From positions 69,018 through 133,017 of the forward strand of contig NW_003314357.1 in assembly GCF_000143415.4 (NCBI RefSeq): a stretch of 64,000 bases of DNA. Direction: 5' to 3'. Below the pieces are notes generated by a model. It worked only from the letters and a program-made list of their open reading frames with translations, was not told where the DNA came from and did not search any database. Below are positions 46,575 through 57,996 of the stretch, one piece after another. Position 1 is the first letter of the stretch. Every line of letters starts with the position of its first letter. This DNA comes from Selaginella moellendorffii. Taxonomy: Eukaryota; Streptophyta; Lycopodiopsida; Selaginellales; Selaginellaceae. A program made the translations under genes and the position numbers.

Positions 46575-46990
46575 GCCACCAACCAAGCTAGATTTACTGT
46601 TATAGAACTAATGTTACTCATATAAGCCGGATTCACAACTCAATTATTTTGAAGCTAGATTTTGTGCCAGAGGAGTGGCCAGTTGAGTGAAGTTGCAATC
46701 TTTTGAAAGAAGAGATTGAAAGTCTAGAGAGAGTAAGTTTCCCATTAAAGACTTCCTCAAATGTTGCTATTGATATTGATATGCCACCAGTCAAGCTAGA
46801 TTTACTGTTATAGGACTAATGTTACTCATACAAGCCGGATTCACAACTCAATTATTTTGAAGCTAGATTTTGTGCCAGAGGAGTGGCCAGTTGAGTGAAG
46901 TTGCAATCTTTTGAAAGAAGAGATTGAAAGTCTAGAGAGAGTAAGTTTCCCATTAAAGACTTCCTCAAATGTTGCTATTGATATTGATAT
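46575..46990 (+). repeat. 208-bp tandem duplication
   Basis: Copies 46575-46782 and 46783-46990 both start GCCACCA and share CAAGCTAGATTTACTGTTAT and GAGGAGTGGCCAGTTGAGTG with only a few differences. A third, clearly older copy lies at 47428-47620. Confidence 0.9.
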
Positions 46991-47340
46991 GCCACCAATG
47001 TCAACACTAGACCGGCATACACGACCAAATAGGAATGGGAAGGCTGAAAATATATAGGTTTTCCATTTCATGCGCAAGAGAAGATTAAGTTGGCAAAGGC
47101 ATTGAAATGCACAATCACAAGGATAAACTACATCAGTGCCGTGGCTAAGGAGTTTGTTGTTGTGACTGAATTGTCAAAGGGTACAAGCTACACTGTCAGA
47201 ATCTACAAAAATCCATCTTGTACCTATCCAGATTTTACATAGAGGGAGAATAGGGGAAAGGTATATTTAGCCTGCAAGCACATTTATTACATTTTTATGC
47301 AGGAACTTATGTAGGAACCAAACAAGCCTATAGCACATAT

Positions 47341-47689
47341 AATTTTTACCATTTATCTTATAGTAATTTACTATAAGATAACTATAAAGCAGAACCTAAA
47401 CACTCTATGTGCTAGGGCTAAAGTCAAGTTGAATTTACTATTGTGGGAATCAAGCAAGATCCACAGCTTAATTATTTTAAAGCCAAATTCTGTGCTAGAG
47501 GAGTGGCTAGTTGAGTGAAGTTGCAATCTTTTGAAAGAAGAGATTGAAAGTTTGAACAAAGCAAGTTTCAAGCTAAAAACTTCATTAAATGTTGCTGTTA
47601 ATACTACTATGCCACCAATATCAACACTAAACTTGCATACACAACCAGATAGGAATGGGAAGGATGTATAATATGAAGTTAATATAATG
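47341..47689. repeat. Diverged third copy of the 208-bp unit
   Basis: 47428-47620 matches the tandem unit through GAGGAGTGGCTAGTTGAGTG and GAAAGAAGAGATTGAAAGT. The remainder shows no gene. It abuts the stop codon of the minus-strand Crinkler-like gene. Confidence 0.7.
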
Positions 47690-49688
47690 TTAAATACAAG
47701 TAAGCAATTCAAATGGACTCTCACTAGAAAAGCTACCAAGTATAAGATTTTGTGGAGTCCATCCTTCAACTTGTGCATTCCATGCAGTGGTAGTTTTTTC
47801 ATCCAACCAATATATATGAATCACCTCCTCCATTTTAAGCCCCCAGTCTTGGATGTTATGGCATACTTTCTCCATCATGTTACCAAGAGTGTTCTGATCA
47901 TTCCAACTGTACTTGCTCTCAATCAAGATAAAACAATCCTGTGGTGCCTTGCTTCTGCATATCTTTTGTACCCTTATGATAGCGTCCACATACATATTCT
48001 TCTTGAGAGAGAATATAAAAGCTTTAGGATCCCCAGCCATAAGCTCTAACGACTCTGCTCTTGATGTTGGTAGCACCTCTGGCTGACAGATTGTCCAATC
48101 TAGTTCCTCTGCATGTAACAGAGTTAAAGCTAAAGATCAAATACCCACAAAACTTACCAGGTGGCAAAGGCAATTGAAGATTTAAACCATCCAGGTAGTC
48201 ACTTAAGCTTGAGTGGGAAGGTATGATGTCCCTGAGCTTGAATTCTTGACCTGCAAAAGGAAAAGAGGAGAGTGTCTGAACATGCAAGAGCATCAAGCTT
48301 ACCGCCATCCAAGTGTGTTTTCAGCCAAAGCATGAATGTGAACCCAAGGACGTCTGAGTCCTCCTTTACAGCCCAGGAATCGTTTGTCAAATCGGGCCAT
48401 AATCCTTTTGGGATGGAGTCGGCCAGTGCCAAAGAGTAAGCTGCAATGGGAGAGTACCTGACACGCGCATTTGGAGCGAGACCCGAAAACACCTTGCATG
48501 CTTTCCGTGGGGGACGTGTGGGAGGCCCTCGCTCTATCTCTACCAAACCCACAATACCTTGACCTTCTAAATCACCCCAAGTATCTTCAAAGCGCCCGTC
48601 CCATACCTTGTCTGCACGTCTGACGATAGTTCCAAGTTGGGAAATGTAGATGGCCTTCAGCATCAGACTAGCTTTAGCACCTGGAATGACTCTCTGCATG
48701 CGTTCTGGACTGCCTTGAAGGTCAATCTCTGAGTTGACAAACAGATTTGATGCGTTCTCAACCAACGCCCTGGCTCTTGTCACAACTAATCCCTTCTGCA
48801 GCTCCATATTGAACTTCTCCAGTGGGATCGCGCCAAAACTTCGTGACACCAGCCCCTTCAAAAGGAATGAGACAATCCTCGGATTGCCTCCAGCAAAGCG
48901 GAGGACCTTCTTCCACTCGTTGCTCAGTTCGATGCGTGCCCCTTGGCGAACTGAGCTCGCCACCCGGTCGAAGAATTCCTGAACGATGTCATAGACGTCG
49001 TCATTAGTCAAGGGCGGGAGCGGAATGTAAAGCGTTTGCGCCCTCCTGGCGAGCGATGCTGCAGAATACCGTGTGGTCGCTGCCGTAAACAGCACAAGCG
49101 TGTCCGAGGCACGCTTGGATGCGAACCAGGAGACGTATGCAGAAAACATGTCCTGTAACCACGTCGCCTCCCCAACCTTCGAAGCCCTGTTTGCCTCGTC
49201 AAAGTACCATGAAAGAAAAATCCTTTGGCCTGTAGGAAAGCCCAAACCCTGCCTGATGAAAGCTATAACATCGTCGAGTCTCAACTGATGCTTCAGACCT
49301 GGAGCTCCCTCGTCTAGTTTCTGGAGATGCATCATATTCTGGTGTATCCACCCGACTAACAGCCGCATGAAGGCACCGTAAAGCCATAATCTGCTCGTAG
49401 TGAAGACCATCCTCACGCTGCATAAAGTAGCACACCTCTCGTGGGACGAATGACATGAGAAGATCCAGCCCGAAATTTCGGTTTGCTGAGACCATCTTCT
49501 TTTCTTGGTTCAAGAGTCCTCCATACCCTTGGTTGCTCCTCGTGCTTCACGGAGATGGTAGCCGAGAACACCCGCAGAACCTCATATACGTCCACTCTAC
49601 CATCAGAAAGGTGAAATTCATGACCCTCTGCCCCATCTATGTCTTCAATGAACTCTACAAGCTCTTCCATTTCTTCATCATCCGCCAT
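47690..49688 (-). CDS. Crinkler/RHS-like protein, apparently intact
   Basis: Minus-strand exons 49688-49436, 49298-48303, 48250-48158 and 48108-47690 give 586 residues with every junction GT-AG and in phase. The header (MADDEEMEELVEFIEDIDGA) matches the gene at 1042. The second exon carries a Walker B-like IFLSWYFDEANRA (about residue 111), a sensor-like LVLFTAATT and a lid-like LRFAGGNPRIVSFLL, as in Crinkler/RHS NTPases. The last exon has YVDAIIR and FILIESKYS, fitting the D and ExK of a PD-(D/E)XK nuclease. No Walker A is encoded: the splice joins the header directly to sequence downstream of where the P-loop should be. Either an exon was lost, or ATP binding is gone and the protein acts otherwise. 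Family call by motif order; function unknown. Confidence 0.65.
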
Positions 49689-49759
49689 ACGCCGCCGCTA
49701 GATCTGCACCGTTGATCTGTATGGCTTGAGTTTAGGGCACCACTCTCAGCAAATTGGTA

Positions 49760-50423
49760 TTGTAGAAGAGTTATTTCTTTAACCACGTCTTAGCGAATAA
49801 ACCACATTTTAGCAAATAATCGTGCTGATGTTTACTCTCAGCCAATGGGTGGTGGCCAATTGCCTGGGGTGAGAGAAGAAGGTGCTGCCACACTGTTGAC
49901 TGTGATTATGTTGTGGAGTGAGGAATGCATGTGCTCAATGATGTGGCAAAAAAGTAATCAAAGCATTTGAGTTTAATCCTTGCTCCATGCATTTGTAACA
50001 CTGAAGAATAGACCTCACAAAGTTAATATTCTTTACTTTTAGACTTTGTCTGGCTTTGAGTAATATTAATGTTCTTAAATCTTGTTCTCTATATTAATAA
50101 AAACTATTCTTAATAATACTTCTTTGATTTTGTTTGAGTCTGGGTAATAATATATTAGTGTTCTTAAGATCTTAGTATTCTAAATTTTCTTATGCATTAA
50201 CATCTAATTATTAAATATATTTTTAGCACTTGTTCTTTTACTATTTTATTATCTAATATATTAGTGTGCTTGAATTCTTAATGTTAGAAATTTGATAATA
50301 TTCTTGGCTTATACTTTGCATCTAATATCTTTAAAAAATATCTAGTCTTAGCAATTCATTTTGTATTTTTTTCTCTTAAAATCTAAGTGTTCTAAATATA
50401 TTCATATTCCTAAAAGTTCTATG

Positions 50424-50504
<81 letters not shown>

Positions 50505-52712
50505 TTATTTATTTTCTTATTTATTTATTTATTTAAAGAGAAAAAAATTGAATGACAATATTGATTTGTACTTGTCCAGGATTTGTCTAGCATTAATATT
50601 TTATATATATTCAGAAGTTTTACATTTGCTGGACAATACTAGTGATATCATGATTTTGTCTTTTCTCACTTCGTTTCCCCTTGATGAGGATTAGATTTAT
50701 GCAAAGCTGTGCCTCAAGCTCCAAGTCAGTGTTCAATGTGAGCTTCTAGACCGTCTTCTTACATCAACAATCTTGCAGAATGATCTGTTTGAGCAGGTTT
50801 TGAATGAGCATTTTAAGCAGATTGAGACTAGTTGACGCAAGTTAGGCAATTTTCCAGCCTGTCAATCTGCACGTTTGGTGGTTTGAGCGTCCACTCCTTC
50901 TTCATGTATTTTACTGTCTAAATTCCTCACAGAATCAGACAAAAGAGGAATTGAGAGGCAAACACGAGACACAAACGTGAATGCATCACATCAGCATTCT
51001 TTGTAATAAGCAATGGCTTCTAGCTTACATGTTTGTGCTTCTCTCTCCGGTTTTTTTCTTGTCTTTCTCGTACTAAATTATCTTCCAATTTATTCTTTCC
51101 AGGCACTATCGAGCTTAAACGGCTCGAAGACTATGATGGCATCTTGGTGCTGTGCTTCCAGATGCACTGATCTTTGATCTTTCAGTCGTATGTTCTTTCA
51201 TGTTTAGCTGGAAACCTTGTTCTTACTTTTTCACTTATGCAGGACTTGTCATCACCAAAAGATTCAAACATTCAAGTGTGATGGTTGCCAGCTCAGTTGC
51301 AATTTCCAAAACGAGGAGCAAGACGAGACCATATAAACAAGAGCAGGAACTAAAGGTAGGGTTATGTTTTCTTATTTTCCTACACCTCTCTCTCTTCTTC
51401 TCCTTCCTTGCTCAGCTATGGCCGATTCCATCTCTCTTCTCCATCCTTTCACTATGTATCAGGATTTCTCTCAACAAGGCAACATGATTGGCCATGTCAG
51501 CCGTTTGGAGATGGTTTCTATCTATTGGAGCACTCTTCTCTGTTCTTGGTGTGGTGGAAAGTGGCACATCAGGGGTTTCTCATGCACGACCATTACAGGC
51601 AGAGCAACAGGGAAAGGTTCCTTAACAATGTCCTAAAATGAAAGCAAACGCGACCCTGCAAAAAGGAATGCGCTTTGAAACCGGTTTACCCTAAACCCTA
51701 AACTGATAATCTATATACAAGGTTCTGACGTGTAACTTGGAGGCCTTTGGCAAGACTATCTTTGGCAAGATGAGCAATGCGGCATGTCCAATATGCTGAT
51801 GCCACAACTCGAGCTGGTCCAGGGCAATAGAGAGCAAGTTCACACTTTCTTTGGAACAAGGTACACGTCATGGATAGTGGTACTGAAACCGCTCAATTCA
51901 AAACGCTCCAAGAAGTCAATCCACCAGCTACCATTGCAGTAGGGATGGCAGGCAGCTACAAATCACTGGTTGAGGTACCATACTGAGAAGCAATGTAAAG
52001 AGAATGTACAGTAACAAAATTAGTTGCATCGGTTGATGAATTAGCGTTCGTCATTGGACACTTGGGCTCCCTGTGAGCAGTGCGGGCATGGGTCGAACTT
52101 CTTGGTCGAGCTAGAAGGACTCCCATTAGATCGTGATGTTTTCTTCTTGCCTGTCTTTCAGGTGGTGTTGTAGGAAGAAGTCTTGGATCTTCTCCCTCGT
52201 CTTACGGTGCAAGGCAGTGTTATCACTTCTCGCCAAGTGCTGTTGATTGAAGCAACTGGTCATCAGCCTCAGACATCGGCATGGAGTAAAGCTTCCTGTG
52301 AAGCTGTGTGCGATTAGCTGGTTTCTGCTGCTCGTGGATTGCTGTGAGGGTGGCCCATGCCCTCCTAGAAGCCCAGGGCTTTATCATTGAGCGCAGCCCA
52401 TTTGTCCTGCTCGGCTTGTTCAAGGTCTAGGAGGTAATATTTGATTTCTCTTTTCCAGATTGATAAAAAGCGGTATGGGGGAACAATTCGAAGAAGGGGA
52501 GGGGGAGGAGGAGGATTAAGAGGAGGAGGCTGTGGCATCTCCTATAGGAGGTGCTCTTATCCACTTGGTTCTCATGAACTGAGTGCTCCACATAGTACGC
52601 TGCTGCTCATGCCTATGCATTCTACACTGCCTTTGTCTCCTCATCATCTTGGATGTCAAACACCCTCTAATGCCATGTTGTCTAGTGTAAGAGAGATTGA
52701 TTCAATAAAAAT
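49760..52712 (+). repeat. Left inverted arm
   Basis: Outer part AT-rich; it contains a long (AT)n at 50429-50500. The inner part carries, on the minus strand, copia gag-like text (DKWAALNDKALGF, TAIHEQQKPANRTQLHRKL) and interstitial CCCTAAACCCTAAAC near 51690. Colinear in inverse with 57997-60744. Confidence 0.85.
50429..50500. repeat. (AT)n microsatellite
   Basis: Uninterrupted AT dinucleotide run of about 72 bp followed by TTTA repeats. The equivalent place in the right arm (about 60048-60066) has only about ten dinucleotides, so the run grew or shrank after duplication. Confidence 0.95.
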
Positions 52713-53249
52713 TGGATGAACAGCATGAAACCCAAACATGTCTCCTTGTTCGAATAATGATTGTTAAAAGTTATTGGGGAAGCCATTTTGGCTTGTTAGT
52801 TTTGATGTTGAAGTTAGTATTTACATCTAGCAATTATTAGTAATGATTCACTATCATCTACGGTAGTTGATTATCCTTATCAGAAATTCTCTGCACATTT
52901 GGCAATGAGGTCTTTTTTATTATTGGTAAAAATGATTTGCCATTCTTCAAGATGGTAGATTCTGCAATTTTTGATAATTCAATTTTATCATTGAGTTTCC
53001 TTGAATATTCTTGCTATTGAATTTTGTTGGATAGTGATTCTTATGTTTCCAACTATAGTGATCTTGGTGGTTCCTATACTATAATACTAGTTTATCGGAT
53101 GATAACTTACTTGGAATACTTTTTGTTCTAATATAAGATTTATTCACTAATAATTAAGTCTTTGAGATATCATTGTCTATGACTTTGATATTGTTCATCT
53201 ATCGATATTTGAATTTAGGCCGGTATAAGCAAACTAGTTTTAGCACTTC
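52713..53249. other. AT-rich retroelement-like sequence, no gene seen
   Basis: Partially similar to 62880-63000 (for example TGATGTTGAAGTTAGTATTT against TAATGTTGAAGTTAGTATTT). No coding motif found. Confidence 0.4.
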
Positions 53250-53729
53250 ATGTGCATGATGAAATCTCTAGTCATGGAGTAGCTACTGTCGACTGGTCAC
53301 ATTCTCTGTTGATGTTCCTTATTCTGTTAAAAGGGCGTGACCATGTAAACAACTCTAACTACCTGTTTACAATAGTCTATCTAAACCTTACTGGGTTTGG
53401 TTTCTTTGCTCAAGAGGGTTGGGGCCTCTGGTTTTTCTCTCTATGTCCTTGCGGGCAGGGGCATATCACACTTTTGTAAGCTGGGTGACACCCAGAGCAG
53501 CAAGGGTGGCTAACTCTGTTGGTCATTTTCTTGTCGGTGACGGCCAGAAGGTGTCTAAGTTGGTAGCACATTCGTGTTAGACAAAGAGGTTGCCTTCTAA
53601 CTCATTTAAGTCAGTGCATTTCTCATATAGTGTGATCACCGTGAACTTTTTCTGGAGTTGTTTCCTTGGCAGTGGTCTAGACTCGAGTATGCATCGACGA
53701 GGACGTCGATCTTCCCTAGGGGGGGAGAG
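53250..53729 (+). mobile_element. Degenerate 3' end of a Ty3-type polyprotein with polypurine tract
   Basis: The last readable piece (SSMHRRGRRSSLGGE, about 53685-53730) resembles the acidic/basic tails that end Ty3 polyproteins. AGGGGGGGAGAG at about 53718-53729 is a good polypurine tract immediately before an LTR beginning TGT. Upstream coding is decayed beyond recognition. Confidence 0.55.
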
Positions 53730-54354
53730 TGTCGCAAATGTGACTTTGGGTATCAAAAGTTACTTGTCGGTTAATCTTTTCGAATATTCTTTTCTTATTG
53801 CCACAACGGTAGGAGATCAGTATTGCTAGACCTGTTATCAGTATCCGACTAAGATAGTTGAGAAACTGATCTTTGTATGTGCACTTAGCTCCCGCTTGCG
53901 TGCCTGTCCTTGTTTTGAGTCCAGCTTAAGTCTAAGCCCAAGTTCCATTCCATGCTAGCTGGTGGAGTACCTATGTCCTTGCGTTAGGCCACCAATATGT
54001 TGTAATAGTGCTAGACTCCATTTGGCTCTGTTTTATGTGCTGGTCTTGGCAATGGGATGTTGGTTGCTCTAAAACTATTCCAAGTCGCTTCAGGCTCTTG
54101 TCCCTTCGCTCCTTGGGCTGTATGCTCGAGAGTTGATCTATGGTCCAGTTCTGTCATTCCTTGGCTTTATGTTAGGGAGTTTGGTACCATTCCTTCGTTC
54201 AGTGGCCCAAGGCTCTGAACCTCAGGTTCCACACTACTGTCCTATGGACATGTGGCATATGACACATGGCACATGGAGGGCTTAGGTTTTGCTTTGTAGT
54301 GTTATCCTATGGTAAATCACCATAGGGTAAAGGGTAAAAACCACGTGCACTACA
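53730..54354 (+). repeat. Ty3-type 3' LTR (family 2), complete copy
   Basis: 625 bp from TGTCGCAAATGTGAC to CACTACA, preceded by a polypurine tract. Matching pieces occur at 13757-14294 plus 21870-22654 (plus) and 63449-63949 (minus), with a short start-plus-end remnant at 62115-62290. The 3' part contains CCTATGGTAAATCACCATAGG, an inverted repeat that may form a stem. Confidence 0.85.
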
Positions 54355-54479
54355 TAAACCCTTGGCCAAGTGTTGAGGATAGTGTTGCTGCGAGAACAGG
54401 GTGGCTGCAAGGGAGACCAGAGAGGGATCCAGGGGCAGGAGACCAACCCTCATCATCCTCCAAGTCCTAGAGGCAGACC

Positions 54480-57400
54480 TAGTAGGCCTCCAGATACGGT
54501 TTGGAAATATGTCTTCTGCAATCCTTTAGCACTCAGGGAGAGGAACTTGGAAAACACCAAGGCGGATCCTTGATGTTTCAGCACCGACAAAGTTAGTTGG
54601 GAGGCAGTGGTTAGGTGTGTCTTATGCAAATGTCCCGTGAAGGGAATTGGACCTACGGGGATCAGGAGGCATCTTTGCAGCTTCTACAAGGAGAAGGAGG
54701 ACATAAGTTGCTGCACTGCTGACATAAGTTTGTGTCGCAGGCCAATACAAGAGTTCAGTAAGGAGTTTGTGTCTGTAACAAGGAACAATATTGAGACGTA
54801 CAATATCAAGCTTGCAGAGTTCGAACGACATGGTAGTGGTAGAATGACACGGTTCAGCAATCAAGGAGCTTCAGGGTTGCAGCAATTGGATGAAGATGCC
54901 TGCAATGTTGAAGGATCGACATCAACTCCTTAAGCTAGTGGGAGTATTGAATGCAAGCCAAGATTGAACATGTTTGCCTTTCTAAGCAGTAACGACAACA
55001 AAGCATGGGAATGGATAGAATGGTTGGAGGGTGAAGATCAGGTTGATGCAGAGCGGTTATGGCAGCAGGTTTGAGAGACTGAGTTAGCTACAATTGGCTG
55101 CATCTCTGTGGGTGGTTTACGTGCAGCTGGGAATCAGATCGATATAATAGTGTCTACTACATGGCCTCAGATAGGTTCAACAAGTTGTATCTTGCAAGAA
55201 ACAACAGCTCTCAAAGGAATGACAGGAAGGGCGTTGACCCCTGAAGAACTCAGGGCATGGCAGAAGGAGTATGCATTGGGAGTTTATATCGAGGCCAGAG
55301 CATGCAACCTAGCAGCTGGTAGACACGCCCAACGTGGTTCCATGTTTCCTTTGCCTTCGCTGAAGGCTTTGCATGAAGACTTCTTGGATGAGATATACCA
55401 TGAAAAGGTTGAGCGCATTGATCAACAACCTGAAAAAGCTACAGGTGCATACAACCCACGACCGCTTTGCTTGGTAACGGACGGTTGGAAGACAGTTAGT
55501 GGGTAGCATATTCAGAATATTATGATCGTTGATGCAACACACCATGAAGAGTTTTTTTATGGCTCATTTGAGTGTTGTGAATCTTCAGGTATGCATTGTA
55601 TTTTCATGTAACGTCCAATTAACTTGTTTGTTTTGCAATGCAACTGATATCTTGTATAGCAAATTGAAGAGTGTGGTTTCAGCTATAAACACTCGGGTAC
55701 TCACTGATGATGCAAATGTAGCCATAAACAACATCCCTGGCAATGGAAACACATTACATGATCAAATGTGGCATATAGAGAGGAAGCGTGGATTATCAGC
55801 AATAGTAATGGATAATGCGGCCAACATGTAGCTTGTTGGATGCAAATTTGAAGTTGAGTTTGAAGATATGTGGAGTGTTCCATGCCAGTGTCATGCTCTG
55901 AACTTTGTACTAATGTCTTGGGCAGGTTTAGACAACATCAAACAATATCTGGACATAGGGAAGTGTATAGTTCAATTTGTGAAGAACTCCACTCGTGTGC
56001 ATGCTTTTTATCAAGCTCAGCATCCTAAGCGGCAACTTGTCAAACCTGTCACTACTCGGTGAGTATTAGAGTTGTTAACTGTTTGTTACTGACTTTAACA
56101 CTTTTTTTGTTTCTTTCACAGGTTTGGAACCTATTATTACATGCTCAGGTGATTATAGGAAGAGCATGGAGCATTGTAGAGGTTGTTTAGGAATACTGGA
56201 TTTAAAGATTGGCTACGAAGCCAACCCGCAACAACAACAGACACTACTAACCAAGCCATGACGGCAGTGGAGGATTTTAATTTCTGGGCGGGTGTTGAGA
56301 AGGTGATGCAGTTGATGGAGCCGGTGGTCATGGCAATCAAGTTCTTTGATTGCTCAGCTTCAACCATTGGCTTTGTGTGGCAAGCATGGTGTTTTTTGAA
56401 GTTCAAGACAGCAGCAGTTACAAGTTTTAGTGCAGAGGACAAACAGTAGCTTGAAGACTTTCTGCAGAAATAGGAGGATCAGTATATAAGATCCTGTGAC
56501 TTGTTTGGGGCAGCCTGGTGTCTAAATCCGCGTTACAGGGAGGATAGGAACAGACAGGAAGCAACAGCAGCATTCAATCGTGTTCAACATCGTTTCTATC
56601 CAAATGTTGAAGATGCCCACAAGCTAAATCAGGAGTACTTTGCGTACGTCGATGGAACTAGCCCCTTTTCCATTGCAGACAGCTGTGATGCACAAGAATT
56701 GCTTGAGAAAGGCAAGGATGGAGATTCACCTTGGCATGTTTGGGCCTCTGCGGTCAGCTTCAGCTGTGACTCGGGGGCAATGCTTTGGAGGTTTGCATGC
56801 TATATTCTTGGTTTGACAACTTCGAATTCTGAGGCTGAGCAGAATTTTAGTACATACAGCAATGTCTTGACATTAAAGCGGAACAAATAAGCCCTTTGTT
56901 CATTTATAAACATGAAGAACTTTTCTAACATTGGTGTCACTTGCCTGTATGTAGACTGCATCCAGAGCAGGCTGAGAAGCTCATTCATATTTACCAAAAC
57001 CATCGAATTTGGGATAGGAAGGAATCTGAAACTTCTATGTGGATTGGAGGAGAATTTGATATTCCAAAAGAGAATGACTCTCCAGTTGTAGGAGGCAATG
57101 GCACAGGCCACACAACCACAGGTTTCAGGTCCTATGCAGAAGTTGACGCTGATAATTCCATGTCTAAAGATGAAGATGATGACTTCGATCGGGATTCTGA
57201 TCTTAGGTTAGCTAATGGGAGGTAAGCTTCTTCGTTTACTTCTATCCAGGCTGATAGTATGCAAATACTATGCATAACAGTGAGATTAGTGGCCCTGGAG
57301 ACGACATGGACTAGGTAACTGGTGTGGAGAGCTTACCTGCATCTCCCGTGCCTTGTCCTTTCAAGCACAAACGTCTAAATGAGGGAGATTTGAGTGCTGC

Positions 57401-57850
57401 TGCAATCAAAAAAAGGAAAATCTGTTTGTTAACTGATTTGGACCAGCCCGGTACCAGCAGTTTAGATGAAACGTGTATATACATTCCCTAATGTCCCGTA
57501 GGGATTAATACAAAAACCGGGCATGCTACCCGAAGCTCATTCTACCTAGTGGAGATCTCCCTCATGTAAAGTGATACTAGGACTGCAGTAGAAGCGGCTG
57601 CGGTAGTCTCTGTCGTATCATGTCCAGATCCAAGTCCCCCCTTCGTGCTGACTGCAAGATCGATTCCGGGGGGTGCCATCTCCACTGAACCTTATTGTGT
57701 TCTCCTTCACCAAAACATGGCAACCATGCTTGCTGCCACTCCTCAAGCCTCTGGTACCAGCAGTTTAGAGCAACAACTAGCGTCACTTGAAATTTCTCAT
57801 GAATTTCCTGACATTGACATTGTTGAAGCTAGCACGTGCTGTTTTTTAAT
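54480..57850 (+). pseudogene. Second hAT transposase relic, with introns and an insertion
   Basis: Readable segments: BED-like VRCVLCKCPVKGIGPTGIRR (54610), AGNQIDIIVSTTWPQIG (55130), LCLVTDGWKTVSG (55465), TLHDQMWHIERKRGLSAIVM then DNAANM (55753-55829), VPCQCHALNFVLMSW (55877), RQLVKPVTTR then FGTYYYML (56030 and 56122), and EAEQNFSTYSNVLTLKRNK (56830-56888). These give the hAT core and the C-terminal dimerisation region. Introns with good splice sites remain at about 55589-55659 and 56060-56121. In-frame stops occur near 55072, 55504, 55829, 56447 and 56471. The C-terminus is split by a 286-bp insertion at 57467. It differs from the transposase at 7478 and is a separate family member. Confidence 0.8.
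57467..57752 (-). mobile_element. 286-bp insertion with 17-bp target-site duplication
   Basis: The 17-mer GGTACCAGCAGTTTAGA occurs at 57450-57466 and 57753-57769. Removing the insert and one copy rejoins the hAT reading (LDQPGTSSL then EQQLASLEISHEFPD). Duplications of this length fit target-primed non-LTR retrotransposition. On the minus strand the insert ends TTTTTGTATTAATCCC...TTTCA, compatible with a truncated LINE 3' end or a SINE; no long poly-A is present. Confidence 0.75.
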
Positions 57851-57996
57851 TTTTGGCTGCTTAAGGAAATTGTTGGCCTGGCCACTGCGACAAACTTTTC
57901 AAATAAATAACACTAATTTGTATTAAAGCTTAACATTTTTTCTGCCAAAAAACCATTTCAAATGGCTTTTTGGTGGCCGAAATAAAAATTGGATGA

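Larger units (their letters stand above)
45400..47340 (+). pseudogene. SWIM-finger, MULE/FAR1-like transposon relic
   Basis: Fragmentary readings: SCEFHWAKNVNEHY (about 45405), FKQFCQEWMDASTKEQRKEK (about 45480-45540), and near the end SYTVRIYKNPSCTYPDF (about 47190-47240) followed by VYLACKHIYYIFMQEL (about 47260-47310). The last two match a SWIM finger (CxCx...CxH) with its second Cys changed to Tyr. SWIM fingers close MULE transposases and FAR1-type proteins. Stops are frequent. A MITE interrupts it at 46123 and a 208-bp tandem duplication enlarges it at 46575. Confidence 0.5.

Noticed and set aside
51683-51702. CCCTAAACCCTAAAC telomere-like repeat (also near 58985)
   Set aside because: Only two units and part of the inverted arms; not evidence of a chromosome end or fusion.
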